Part shown: in pieces, positions 32,755-44,900 of the stretch
How the letters are laid out: the number at the start of each line of letters is the position of its first letter
Position numbering within the stretch: the first letter of the stretch is position 1
Assembly: GCA_019915015.1 (NCBI GenBank)
Contig: JAHBBC010000001.1
Coordinates: 1,922,001 to 1,986,000, forward strand
Direction: 5' to 3'
DNA: 64,000 nt
Source of the DNA: Auriscalpium vulgare
Lineage: Eukaryota > Basidiomycota > Agaricomycetes > Russulales > Auriscalpiaceae
The notes under the pieces: generated by a model
The model's input: only the letters and a program-made list of their open reading frames with translations
Databases searched by the model: none
Told to the model about the DNA's origin: nothing
Position numbers and translations under genes: made by a program

Positions 32755-33690
32755 AAGAAATGCCGGAGCTACGCTCCGCGCCGCTGTTGAAGTTATGCGT
32801 GTGCTAAGAGTCGCTATAAATATCTGTTGACCTACAGGCTGTGGACGCCGGCCTAAGTTGACTGTACATATACTCAAGACGCCACTGAACCTGGATCCAA
32901 AGCTCCCGTAGCCAGCTCTGTATGATGACCGTCAACGTGTTTTGCCATATGTATCCCTTCCGCCCCTCAATCTTCCTCTAACTGGCATCACCGGAACCAG
33001 ATCCTACAACGAGCTGCGCTTTGCAGGTCCGGCGAGAATTGAAGTTTGGTTTGAACGGCTCCGCGTGCTCGACGATCAGGAGAGCAAGCAGCTCGCGAAA
33101 TTGCGCATCAGCTCGAACTGATGGACAAAATGAGTGGCGGAGTCTACGGGAAAGGCAGCTTATGCCGCGTAAGGACAGAAAATGCCCAAACAAGCCAAAC
33201 TGACGGTCGTCATAATCCATACTAGAAGAAATGCCGGAGCTACGCTCCGCGCCGCTGTTGAAGTTATGCGTGTGCTAAGAGTCGCTATAAATATCTGTTG
33301 ACCTACAGGCTGTGGACGCCGGCCTAAGTTGACTGTACATATACTCAAGACGCCACTGAACCTGGATCCAAAGCTCCCGTAGCCAGCTCTGTATGATGAC
33401 CGTCAACGTGTTTTGCCATATGTATCCCTTCCGCCCCTCAATCTTCTCTAACTGGCATCACCGGAACCAGATCCTACAACGAGCTGCGCTTTGCAGGTCC
33501 GGCGAGAATTGAAGTTTGGTTTGAACGGCTCCGCGTGCTCGACGATCAGGAGAGCAAGCAGCTCGCGAAAATTGCGCATCAGCTCGAACTGATGGACAAA
33601 AAATGAGTGGCGGAGTCTACGGGAAAGGCAGCTTATGCCGCGTAAGGACAGAAAATGCCCAACAAAGCCAAACTGACGGTCGTCATAATC
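32755..33690. repeat. Near-identical tandem duplication, two copies of about 0.47 kb
   Basis: Copy 1 begins at 32755 (aagaaatgccggagctac) and copy 2 at 33226, with period 471 bp. They are almost identical, and most differences are one- or two-base length changes in A, C or T runs (for example gcgaaattg versus gcgaaaattg, and gacaaaatg versus gacaaaaaatg). Copy 2 keeps an open segment reading SYNELRFAGPARIEVWFERL...LAKIAHQLELMDK, which looks like a piece of a protein; copy 1 loses the frame in the A run. The source gene is not recognised. Confidence 0.88.
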
Positions 33691-33705
33691 TTAAAGAAAG
33701 AGTAA
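33689..33705 (+). repeat. 17-bp direct repeat, left copy
   Basis: tcttaaagaaagagtaa occurs here and again, identically, at 35837-35853. Together the copies bracket 2.1 kb that holds the unrecognised gene. Compared with copy 1 of the tandem duplication, copy 2 shows this element as extra sequence at its right end. Confidence 0.6.
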
Positions 33706-33744
33706 TCCATCTAGGTCCCGAGATGCCCGAGATAAAAACGGCCT

Positions 33745-33832
33745 CTGATTGGCTGCCGGAGTCACATAAGCGTTCTGATTGGCTGTTGGTAAATCCCTCA
33801 CGTGGAAAGTGAAAGATAGAACGTGATTGGCT
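33745..33832. promoter_or_regulatory. Three inverted CCAAT boxes
   Basis: The motif gattggct (AGCCAATC on the other strand) occurs three times within 85 bp, at about 33747, 33777 and 33825. This spacing of CCAAT elements suits binding of the fungal HAP/NF-Y complex and marks a possible promoter for the + strand gene that follows. Confidence 0.5.
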
Positions 33833-34203
33833 CTCGCGTTGTGGGCCCACTTCCATATTCAGTGCGTGATACCATAAGGTCAAGCAACGGAGTCTACTGG
33901 CGTCCCGTCTTTCTTCCCTCGCCATCATGCAACAATCGAGTGCCCCTCGCATTTTGCTGCATCCATCCATGCTGGCCCGCAATGGGTTCTATGAGTTATA
34001 GTGTCAGGCAACCACTCCAGCCTGCAGGTTACTGCAGCTGTCAATTCGAGCTGGCTGTGAAGTTCTTCGTGAAAGCTCGAAATGTGAGTGCTTCGAGCGA
34101 GCAATGAGGAACTACTTGGCGACCCGTCGTGCTCATTAACGAAGCCGTCGGGAACGATGGACTGTCTGAAAAATTCCGCGACCTGTTGCCACTGGTTGCC
34201 ACG

Positions 34204-35740
34204 TCACGTCGCGCTCGCTAACGAAGCCGTCGGTAGCGATGGAAAAGTGTAGAAATGTCGGGATGTCGGCGACTCCGAGACCGACTGCGCGCCCCAGCTC
34301 ACGACCGACGCATCTTTGACCGCCGCTCTCACAAAGGTGTGTTCCTCCTTCGGACGCGCGAGGCTTGAGCTGGACTTGATGATATCATTCACAGTTATAT
34401 GTCCAAGCTTGATGCCTCAGAAGATACTCGGAACAGCGGGTTACATGAAGAACACCACATTGATGGGCTACAGGTTTGTGTTTCTGACCTCCGTCACAGT
34501 ACCTCGCTGAAAATATTGTCAAGGGACCATATCCAACGCCTTCTTCGCAGTCAGCTGTTGTCCACGCGGGTGACACAGCGAGAGTCAGCGAGAATGAAGG
34601 TGCGCGGTTCCAAAGACGCTCTGAAAAAAAAACTAAATCTTTTCCAATAGGTTTGCGGACTCCACAACGACACCAACGTGACGCGCGTGTGGCCGAACGC
34701 CTATCCCGAGTGCTGGAGACACCAGGTAGAAGACGCCTGCCGCCCCCCATATTCCACTCGCCACCGCGTCCGCGTACGACGGCGTCCCCGCTCACGTCCC
34801 CGCAACGCAGCCAGCAATCAGAGCGCGAACGGGAGCGCGCAACACGATCGATACGCACACCATCTCGACGCCGGCTGCCGCAACGCCCGATTGCTGCCAT
34901 CCCATTCGTCCTTTCTCCATCTCGAGTAGCACTTGGAAGTGCCCTCATGACTCCACCGGCTACGGCGCCCTCGGCCAATCAGGACGGGCCACTGGATATG
35001 CAACAAGAGCAAAATACAGGGCCGTCCTCTCAGAGAAGTGCGCTGTCAATGGTGCACGTCACCTTTCACCCCACCCGCCCGCATCCCAGCTGCCCGCACG
35101 GACTTGCCGCACGGTCCGCCTTCCTCCCAGGTTACAGTGTCGAGTACAACCAGGGTCCTTTGTTCAGATTCCGAAGGACGGCAAGTGGAAGGAGCCACGT
35201 AAGGTGTTCCCGAATGCAAACTCGATCGTCAACGTGGTGGGATTCCTGGACGACACAGTCCGCGATGACACCGTGGTTAGGGAGGGTGACAACAAGAAAA
35301 TCAAAGAGCACATTGTCACCATGGACTATATCTACTTTCTCGGGCGCGCAAACACGTCTGATCTGCCTTCGGGCTCCAAAGGTGCGTGGTTCATACTTTC
35401 ATGATTGTCTCTCGCTGATTATGACGCTTTTTGATCAGTTTCAACCCCAATCAAGGGCTCGCGCTCTGGTTTGAAGTTCCAGTTCGGATCCCCATCACCA
35501 TCGTCGCCCAGTCCGAGTCTTATCACCTCGAGAGACCGCTCTCTGCAACGTGAGGCGTCATCGAGCTCTGAGAGCTCTACCTCGACATTATCTGAGAAGG
35601 CTCTTGGAAAAGGCGGCGTGTGGAGGGTGTCGAGGCCGGGGATGTCGAGGGCGGGCAGATCACACAGTGAAGAGCTTCCGGGGTACTACAGAGACTTTAC
35701 TTATTGTTATTCTGTATATATCTTCGAGATTTTGCAGTAG
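34204..35740 (+). CDS. Unrecognised protein gene, possibly broken or mobile-element-related
   Basis: Coding-like sequence runs from about 34200. An early piece ends ESARMKVRGSKDALKKKL, which faintly resembles a SAP-type helix-extended-helix. From 34653 there is a long Arg/Pro/Ser-rich stretch (RRRLPPPIFHSPPRPR). A compact segment follows near 35190-35390 (IPKDGKWKEPRKVFPNANS, VNVVGFLDDTVRDDTVV, HIVTMDYIYFLGRANTS). After a clear gtgcgt...gatcag intron (35382-35439) comes a Ser-rich tail ending in a stop at 35738-35740. The compact segment and the Arg-rich stretch lie in different frames around 35150 with no convincing intron, so the gene may carry a frame break. I do not recognise the family. 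The 17-bp repeats at both sides hint at insertion. Confidence 0.4.
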
Positions 35741-35836
35741 CTGCGCTCGCTCCTGAACACGTACACGTCGCTGACCTCGGGCATTACCACGCGACTGACT
35801 CAGGACAACACCGTGCGGAGCACGGGCATCTGCTAG

Positions 35837-35853
35837 TCTTAAAGAAAGAGTAA
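35837..35853 (+). repeat. 17-bp direct repeat, right copy
   Basis: Identical to 33689-33705; it lies about 100 bp after the stop codon of the unrecognised gene. Confidence 0.6.
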
Positions 35854-37109
35854 CAGGCTCTGTTCCTAACGGTGCTTCGTTGGGAATGCTCTGGATTACA
35901 TAGCATGTGCTCAGGCCCACCAGAAGGATGGGAATGCGGGCCAAATGAGACGATAATATTGGCACTGTCTCGGTGGACAAAACAAATGGCTCCGACGAGT
36001 AGCCTTGCCATGCGTGCGCGGCTGACATCGACTCGGCCCGGACCCGCCGGCTTCGGTGTGGCGGTGTCGCTGCCAGTGCGACGGCAGCGCCCGGCGGTGA
36101 CCGTCACCACAAAACCGCGATGTTCAACTTTTGTCAAGCAAGCCTGCGCACACCTGATGAGCTATGGTCTCGCATCCCGCAGCTACGGAACTCATGTCGA
36201 GACCATTCACCAATCGCAATCCCCATACGAAAGGATCAGTCTTTGGCCCAAAGCGCGGCCCTGCCCTGATTCTCAGCTCTGTATGCACATGCTCGCAAGT
36301 CCGAGTTCATGTCTTTTTGATCTCATCCTTCGCAATGTTTCGGTCAGGGACTATCCAAGTAACTGGCTCATTCAAACCCATTACCGCCGGACCGCATGCC
36401 ACATGGTAGTCGGCTCGTCTTCTCTCGTCTTCCGAGTCCGCACATCTCTCGCGCTGACGTCTTGCGGACCAGACTATGGCTCAATATTCGTCATGCCTTG
36501 CGCAAAATTGACTATCCATGCCCTCGGACCTATGATGCTCTGCTCTGCAGTCTTGATGACTTGTCGGCGTTCAAGCCCAATTCGAGCCTATCATGGGTGT
36601 CTCCTGGCGCCCTGCTATCTGCTCTGGTCAAGATCAGTAGCCAGGCCTGTTCTATGATCGTCTACGGGTCCGAGGACAGGGAAAATACTTCAGACTCGCG
36701 AATGCTGAGCTATCTACCACCTTTCAAAGGTACCTTGTGTTGCTTCTCTTGCGTCTTTTTCTCGCACAAGAGGATCCGTCCGGTTTCTCGATAACATCAA
36801 GCGGCCCTTCTATCTTCTTGTGCGCTCTCTCAATGTCCTGGTAAGCCCGAGAAGTATATGCCACCGCATGGTGGAACATCACATTCTTGTACTTGGCGTT
36901 CTTGCATCTCAGTTCTTACTCTCCCATCCGGCTTCGGATAGCACGAGTGAATAGACCCATTGATCTATGGCTTTGCGATGGCTTGGATAGAGCGGCGGGA
37001 GGATTTGAGACGCATGGTGAACCTTGAGTCATATTCTGCCCGAGGCAACACATGTACTTAAGGTCGCTCGAATGCGAATGCGGATCCGACGAACAACTGG
37101 CATTCGACA
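35854..37109. other. Upstream region of subtilase B with decayed coding remnants shared with subtilase C
   Basis: Open frames (35872-36657 and 36396-36794, +) look coding-like (LRTRLWLNIRHALRKIDYP) but have no start-to-stop model. Parts of 36340-37109 recur, diverged, at 41350-41969 in front of subtilase C; the shared block cgtcatgccttgcgcaaaa is exact. The final 100 bp should hold the subtilase B promoter. Confidence 0.5.
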
Positions 37110-40100
37110 ATGAAGTTCTTCAGCGTTATGGTCCCACTGGCTCTAGCTGGCTATGCATTGGCTGATCTTCCGCCCGAGGGGGATACGGGACTCCCTATAG
37201 TTCCTGGCATGTTTATCGTTGAGGTCGACACCTCCTCCCACATCCCCGGCAAGAGGTCCACTGATGCGGTGAGTGGTGCCCGTTCGGTGGACCGGAGATC
37301 GGAAGCTAACCAATCCCGAATTGTGCCAGCCGCACGCACACGTCCTACGGCACCTGACGGAGCGCGGCGTTGGTTTCGACGTCGGTCACGAATACAATGC
37401 GCCAGGTCTCTTCGTCGGCGCAGCAATAACTCTTGATGTGAGACCTTCCTATTTAAGCTTCTTGCTCCTACTAAATATCCGCACACAGGATGCCACTGTG
37501 AGCTTTGTCCCTCCAGCAGTGCCTTTCACTTGCAGTAATATTTTTGCGACCATAGGACGCCAAGGAGCTGCAACAGAGTCCCGGTGTTGTCGCGATCCGC
37601 CCAGTCATTAAGGTCCCGGCTCCGGAGTTAGTCGCATCATCTGTGCTTCTGCCGCTCTTCTCATCAGAGTTACCGCAGCCCGGTCAAGGTGCACGTCATC
37701 TCAGGGTCGAGCGATCCAGAAATCCCGAAGGACACGCAAAGCACCCACGTTTTGACGGTACCTGTCGTCTGTTTATAACTGCGGCTATCCAGAGCTACCC
37801 AGCCGTAATCTGATGCGGTACCGGTACTGTTGCCAGGGTGTCGACAAGCTTCATGCCGAAGGGCGCTTCGGAGCTGGGATCAAGATTGGCATGTAAGCAT
37901 CTAGTCTGGTCCGTGAGTTGACAACTAACTCAGTTCCTCTGAATAGAATCGACACAGGTGAATGTGAAGTTCACGCCCGACTGCGCGACGATTTGACACC
38001 CACGTTTCAGGCGTGGACTACACGCACCCTTCGCTTGGAGGCGGCTTTGGTTCCGGCTTCAAGGTCGCTGGTGGATACGACTTCGTAGGCGACAACTATG
38101 AAGGTGAGCACTTCGGCACCGCGTCGGCACGGAATTCTCAATCTCGGTATCTCTAGCCGGATCTACCCCCAAACCGGACGATGACCCTCTGGATCAATGC
38201 AACGGTGTGCCCGCCGTTTTATTTGATATTAATATTACTGAATCTTGAGCAGGCCATGGGACTCATGTTGCTGTGAGGACGGCGAGCCTCTACGACTACG
38301 CTGCCATCCTTATCTCAATCTTCTAGGGTATCATCGGCGCCGATCCAGGCAATATCTTCAACATCAGCGGCGTTGCATACAAATCTACGCTCACCGCGTA
38401 CAGGATTTTTGGCTGCACCGGTTCCGTCACTGATGATAGTAAGAATCCACTTCTTTTGAGTCATCTTTCAAGTACGATGATGTTGTCCTAGTCATCATCG
38501 CGGCTCTCCTGCGTGGCGTTGCTGAGGAACAGGATATTCTCACACTTTCTCTCGGCGCCGTCAGCGGATGGAGCACGGGAACAGCATCCGTGGTAGCCAG
38601 CCGGATTGCGGCGAGTGGAATTGTCGTCACAGTTGCTGCAGGAAACGATGGCACTACTGGCGCGTGGTATACTCCCTCACCGGGCTCCGGGATTGATGTC
38701 ATAGCTGTCGCGAGCACGGACAAGTAAGTTGCCAATATTGTGCAGTGATACCTGTTATGCGATGCTCATCGACTCGGAAGTACCTATCTCCAGTTGCAAG
38801 AGGCGATTGTGAATGGTGTTAACCATGACGGCATCCCTTATTATCAGCTCTGGTCGCTCGATATTCCAGGAAATTTCCCCATCTATGCTACCTCCACCAA
38901 TACCAACATTTCCAATGATGCCTGTAACCCCCTGCCGGACTCTACGCCCGATCTTTCCAACTTCGTGACCATTGTCCGTCGCGGAACGTGCAGCTTCGTA
39001 AGGTCGCTCGTACTCGGTGCCTCTCCTCAATGTGCTGAAAACTCATTTTCAGCCGTGGAAACTTCAGAACCTCGCCGCGAAAAATGCGAATGTTGTTCTT
39101 TTCTATGAGTGCGCATCATCCGCGTCTTTTAGATTGACGACGGCTGTGTAACGTTTTCTTTGACAGCGATGGTACAGGCTTCAGCAAGATCGACGTTGGC
39201 ACCTATCAGAATGCCAGCTATATTAGGGCAGACGATGGAGCATGGGTATGCTATATGTTCTTTTGTCTCCCTCCTTTCATTGATCACGTTCCTTGCAGCT
39301 GGTCTCACAATTCGTCGCCAAAGCGAACATAACACTGTCTTTCACTAACGCCTCCACCCCCGTTTTCACCCCGGATGGTGGCCTTGTCTCCTACTACTCG
39401 AGCTACGGCCCTACCAACGACATGTACTTCAAGCCTGCCGTCGCCGCCCCGGGCGGCAATATCCTATCGACGTACCCACTTCCAATGGGCACGTGGGCGG
39501 TGCTGTCCGGAACGTCGATGGCTACTCCTTTCCTTGCTGGCAGCGCAGCCCTCTTGCTCGAGGCGAAGGGCAAGGCTGTCAGTTTGTCGGCGCGCACGGT
39601 GTTCGAGACAACTGCGCAGACGATCACGTTCGATCACAGCGGCAGCGGTGTCCTCGAAACCGCCGCGCACCAAGGCGCCGGGCTCGTGGATGTCTACAAG
39701 GCGATCCATACGGAGACGAGCGTATCTCGGGGAGAATTACTTCTCAACGACACCGCATACTACCAGGGGACGTGAGCCGAGTCGTGCTCCATGAAAAGGA
39801 TACCTCTCTGACTGCTATGAACTGTCCAGGCAAACGTTCACAGTGCAGAACACCGGCGAACAGAGCAAGGAGTACAAACTGAGCCATTTTCCTGCAGGAA
39901 CAGCTCTCACCATTCAATCTGTGAGCCTCGTAGCCGCGATCTGTCCCCAAGAGCCATGTCCTTACGCGTTTACTACAGAACTCCATCCAGCCGGCGGTTG
40001 GACCGGTTCCTCTCTCGACGGCCGCTGCAACTGTCCAGCTCAGCACGACTGACTTCACACTACTGCCTGGGGAGTCCCTCGATGTCACTGTGGCTATCCA

Positions 40101-40840
40101 GCCGCCTACTAATGTCGACGCCACGACGTTCCCGATATTCTCTGGGTATATAAATGTGCAAAGCGATACCGAGGACACGCACGTCACCTACCTGGGCCTG
40201 GCAGCGGCCTTGAAAGACGCACACGTCCTCGATACCTCGAACACCGTCTTCGGAACGTACTTGCCTTTGATACAAGGTGTGGGCTCGGCGACCGCGAGAA
40301 ATTATTCATTTAGCGGGCTCGACTATCCAGATCTCGAGTACCGGTATGTGGCCATGGCATCCGCGCTACGCTGATGACTGACTGGTGTGGCCACCATGCG
40401 AGCAGGTTGACCTTCGGCACGACGCTCCTCCGCATCGACCTCGTCGACCCGAACATCACCTTGGCGACGACACAGAAGCACCGCTCCGTCGAGCAGCGCG
40501 GAAGCGTCCTCGAAAGACCGATTTTCTCATTCCCCCACGACAACCTGGCGAACACCTTCGCGCAGGTGTCCATCATCGGCGCGGTGCTCGAGTACGACTA
40601 CGCAGTTCGGCACGCTGTACGTCTCTCCCTATCGCATTTCTCTGTCTTGCTCAATGCCTGACATGAGCGCAGGCGTCGGGGTACACGAGCCTTCCGTTAG
40701 GCAACTACTTTGCGAACTCGTCGAAGTGGGAGCATGGTTACTATCGCTTTTTGTTGAGGGCTTTGAAGATCACCGGGGATCTGACGCAGGAGGAAGACTT
40801 CGAGAGCTGGTTGAGCCCCATTATTGGGTACATTGCGTAG
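37110..40840 (+). CDS. Secreted subtilisin-like serine protease (S8), paralog B
   Basis: The start MKFFSVMVPLALAGYALA is a signal peptide. The propeptide (GMFIVEVDTSSHIPGKRS...HEYNAPGLFVGAAITL) leads into the S8 domain. The catalytic Asp (IIDTGVDYTHPSLGGG) is encoded by an 11-nt exon at 37947-37957, and a 9-nt exon lies at 37489-37497. The His motif is GHGTHVA (exon near 38253), the oxyanion Asn is in TVAAGNDG, and the Ser motif SGTSMATPFLAGSAALLLE lies at about 39505-39560. A PA insert (STPDLSNFVTIVRRGTCSF) and a C-terminal Fn3-like domain (FTVQNTGEQSKEYKLSH) are present, and the protein ends FESWLSPIIGYIA. About 20 exons, all four catalytic elements intact. It is closest to paralog C, 4.86 kb downstream in the same direction. 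Confidence 0.9.
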
Positions 40841-41969
40841 TACTTAGAAACATACAGTAGAAACTTTCGAATTTGTGGCCATGGAATTCCATCTTGTCGT
40901 CAGCCCGAAATTGACTCGCAACAAGCCTCGTCCTTGGACGACATCAGACAGATCTATGGTGGATCTATGCAGATTCGGAGTGGTGGTAGCCGTGACGCAA
41001 AACGTTCGTCGGTCAGTTCGAGCCGAGATACTCTGTCCCTAAAGGAGTTCCGCTATATCTGTGCGCTCGGCAACCCTGGGATTCGGGAGTCTAAGGGTGA
41101 ACAGAATATCAGCAGAGGTCTGATGCCAGGGCGCGGAGATGATGCGCGGCAGAGTCTCACTGCTCTCTGGCACTAGCTGCAAGGCCCGGGATGACGTGAC
41201 GAAGGCCGGCCCGAGTCGGACCGATGGTTGTCTCCGCGGCAACTAGCGGCTCCGACGGCCCGCCCTGCAGGACCGTCGATGTATCCTGAGCTGCCTTGTG
41301 GACGCACTTGCTCTCTCGGCACAGACCCACCAATGATTTACTTATCTCACTCCCCAAGCAGTTGGCTCATCGAACCTAGGCTGGACCGCATGGTACTCAA
41401 GCTGTTCCGAGCCTCGTCTTTCGCTACCGACAATCGTCATGCCTTGCGCAAAACAGACCATTCGTGCCTCAGAGTACGCTTCTATCTCCGGCAATCCCTG
41501 CTCTGCTCGGATCCCAAGGTTCGATCAACGGTATGCGACTGATATCTCTGTGTCTCAGACGCCTCGATAACAGCCACAAAACCCTCTGTAGCCTTTCTGT
41601 CTCGTTGCAGCAACATATTGAACTGGACGTGGGTGGGCCCGAAGACTCTAGATCATAGCAGATGTACAGGTCGCTGTGCCTGACTCAATTTTCGGAAGCA
41701 AGGTAAACGCGACCGTACGGCCGACTCGTCTAGACTCGTCTGTGTGCTGAACTATTTTTTAAAATTATGATGTACCTTACTTTCCTCCTTAGGTGTTCGT
41801 GCATCTCTTCCTTGCACGAGGCCGGCTTTTCGATCACAAAAGTGGTTCTTCTATCTACTCTCAATGTCGTGGAGAAGTACCTGAACCACATGGCAAGACA
41901 CGGCGGCGCACCTGAGTTCCGACATACTAAAAGGCCGTCGATGCGAATAACAACTACGAACATCTCAAG
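40841..41969. other. Spacer between subtilases B and C, with sequence duplicated from upstream of B
   Basis: From about 41340 to 41969 the sequence aligns in order, though diverged, with 36340-37109. Anchors are the ctggctcat / ttggctcat block, the exact cgtcatgccttgcgcaaaa, ctctcaatgtc, and a similar AT-rich stretch just before the ATG. No intact gene. The first 500 bp are unmatched and probably hold the 3' UTR of B. Confidence 0.6.
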
Positions 41970-44900
41970 ATGAAGTTCCTAGGCGCTTTGGTCTCATTGG
42001 CCCTGGCCGCCATATTTGTGTCCGCGGATGTCGATGGTGTGACTGAGCCCACTACTGTGCCAGGCCAGTTCATCGTCGAGGTCGACACGTCGTCACATAT
42101 TCCAGGAAAGAGGTCAACCGACGCAGTGAGTGGTTTCCGCCTTAGTTCATGATCCCGACGTTGATCAAGGCTTCCCTACGGTGGTAGCCACACGCGCACG
42201 TCCTACGGCATCTGACGGAACGCGGTGTCCGTTTCAACGTCGGCCATGCATACAATTCTCCAGGTCTCTTCGTCGGCGCATCGATCACTCTTAGTGTAAG
42301 ACTTCCTCTTATCATTTCTTGCTTTGGCTAAAATTTTGCACCGCACTCAGAATGCTAGCGTGAGCTTCCTCCCTATTGCAGTATAACTTCTCTTGTCATA
42401 ACTCTTGTGCGAGCACAGGACGCGCAGGCACTCAAAGAGGCTCCCGGCATCGTCGCGATCCGCCCTGTCGTGCTCGTACCCGCTCCGGAGTGAGTCGCTT
42501 CATTTATGTTCCTACTACTCTTCTCACCAGTTGCCGCAGCCCGGTCGAATTGCACGTTATCTCAGGGCCGGGCGATTCGAACGTCCCGAACGACACTCAA
42601 AGCACGCATGTCTTGACGGTACCTATCATCCGCACTCAAGCTCTTTTACTGTATCCTAATAGTGCCTTGCCGACTGAAGGGCGTTGACAAGCTTCACGCC
42701 GAAGGGCGCTTCGGGGCTGGCATCAACATCGGAATGTAAGCGTTTCGTCATATCTCTAAGTGACATTGCACCTGACCCCATATGGGCACTAGTATCGACA
42801 CAGGTACGCTTGGATCGCACGCCGGCTGTCCGCGTGGTTTGTTATTTACACCCATGCTCTAGGTGTGGACTACACGCATCCGTCGCTCGGTGGCGGCTTT
42901 GGTCCTGGCTTCAAAGTCGCGAGTGGATATGATTTCGTTGGCGATTCCTATTCAGGTGAGCACTACGGCACTGTGGCAGCACTGATGTGTCCTCAATTTA
43001 GAGATTCTCAGCCGGATCTACACCCGAACCGGACGATGACCCACTAGATCAGTGCAATGGTATGCACAGCTTTCTCACTGTTGATTATCGTTGCTTAACC
43101 TTGAACAGGCCACGGAACCCATGTTGCTGTGAGGATGGCGTACCCTCGCACAGGTTGAATAGTTGATTGACATTGCTGCGCAGGGTATCATCGCTGCGGA
43201 CCCTGGCAACATTTTCAACATTTCCGGCGTCGCATACAAGTCTACGCTCGCTGCGTACAGAATCTTCGGATGCAGCGGCCAGGTCGGTGACGATAGTAAG
43301 TTATCTACCACCGTTTTGTAGCAGTCACGGGGGAGGCTGATATTATTCCAGTCATCGTCGCGGCCCTCCTGCGCGGTGTTGCGGATAAACAGGACATCCT
43401 CACGCTTTCCATAGGTTCCGCCAGCGCATGGACAACGAGCACGACATCTGTGGTCGCCAGCCGCATCGCAGACAGCGGGATTATTGTCACAGTTGCTGCA
43501 GGGAATTCCGGCGTCAATGGTGGATGGTGGACTTCTTCCCCTGGCAACGGAATTGACGTTATGTCTGTCGCGAGCACAGACAAGTGAGTGGTCAATTTTC
43601 TGGCAGCGGCACTCCGTGGGCGAGGCTAATCACTTTGTAAGTACTTATCTTGAGCTGCAAACGGCGAGTGTACAGGGAGTACAGCATGACCCCATCCCCT
43701 ACTACCTACTTTGGTCCCTCGGCATTCCCGGAGAGTTCCCTATCTATGCCACTTCCACCAACATCAGTGTCGCCGATGACGCTTGCGCTCCCCTACCGGA
43801 CTCTACGCCAGATCTGTCGAACTATGTGACCATCGTCCGCGCTGGGTCATGCAGCTTCGTACGTCTCCCGCACTCATGTCCTGTTCTCAAATTTACCGCC
43901 TTTTGCAGTATTGGAAGGCTGAACAGCTCGCCGCTAAGGGTGCTAATCTTATCTTATTCTATGAGTGAGCACCCACGCATCTGAGAAGCAACAGACAACA
44001 TGTAATCTGTTCTCGACAGTGATGGTGTCAATGGTTTCTCAAAGATTGACATTGGCGACTATAATGCCAGTATCATCAGGGCCGCCGACGGAGAATGGGT
44101 ACGTTGAATTCGCAGTGGTCTCCGGCCGTCTACTGAACGCATCCCTTGCAGCTCGTCTCTCAGTTCACCGCCGAAGCAAACATCACGTTGTCTTTCCCTG
44201 ACGCTCCCACCTCTGTCGCCTACCCGGCAGGTGGCTTAGTCTCGTACTACTCGAACTACGGTCCGACCTTCGACATGTACTTCAAGCCCGCCGTCGCGGC
44301 GCCGGGCGGTTACATCCTCTCCACGTACCCTGTTCCCATGGGCACGTGGGCTGTGCTGTCGGGGACGTCAATGGCTACTCCCTTTATGGCGGGCAGCGCA
44401 GCCCTCTTGCTCGAGGCGAAGGGCAAGAACGCGGATGTTGCCCGGTCAGCGCGCGACATATTCGAGACAACTGCTCAGCCGGTCCCTTTCGACCATAGCC
44501 AAGGCAGCATTCTCGAGACCGCCGCGCATCAAGGTGCCGGGTTGGTGAATGTCTATAAGGCCATCCATTCGGAGACGACCGTGTCACCTGGGGAGCTCCT
44601 TCTGAACGACACTGCGAACTACAAGGAAACGTGAGTGAAGTCAAGCTCTATACTCTTCCATACTTCCGCTGACGGATATCGCCACAACAGTCATGTGTTC
44701 ACGGTGAAGAACACAGGGAAATTCGTCAAGGCGTACATACTAAGCCATGTTCCAGCAGGAACGGCTCTTACCATACAATCTGTAAGTCCTACTCCCCTCG
44801 ATCGCACTAGTGTCTTGAACTTATGCGTTTGCTGGTAGAATTCCGTCAAGCCGGCGGACGGTCCGGTCCCTCTCTCGTCAGCCCAAGCGACTGTCCGACT

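Noticed and set aside
33160..33348. Small minus-strand frames repeated in both copies of the tandem duplication
   Set aside because: They are identical only because the DNA is duplicated; no motif, and the + strand fragment looks more protein-like.
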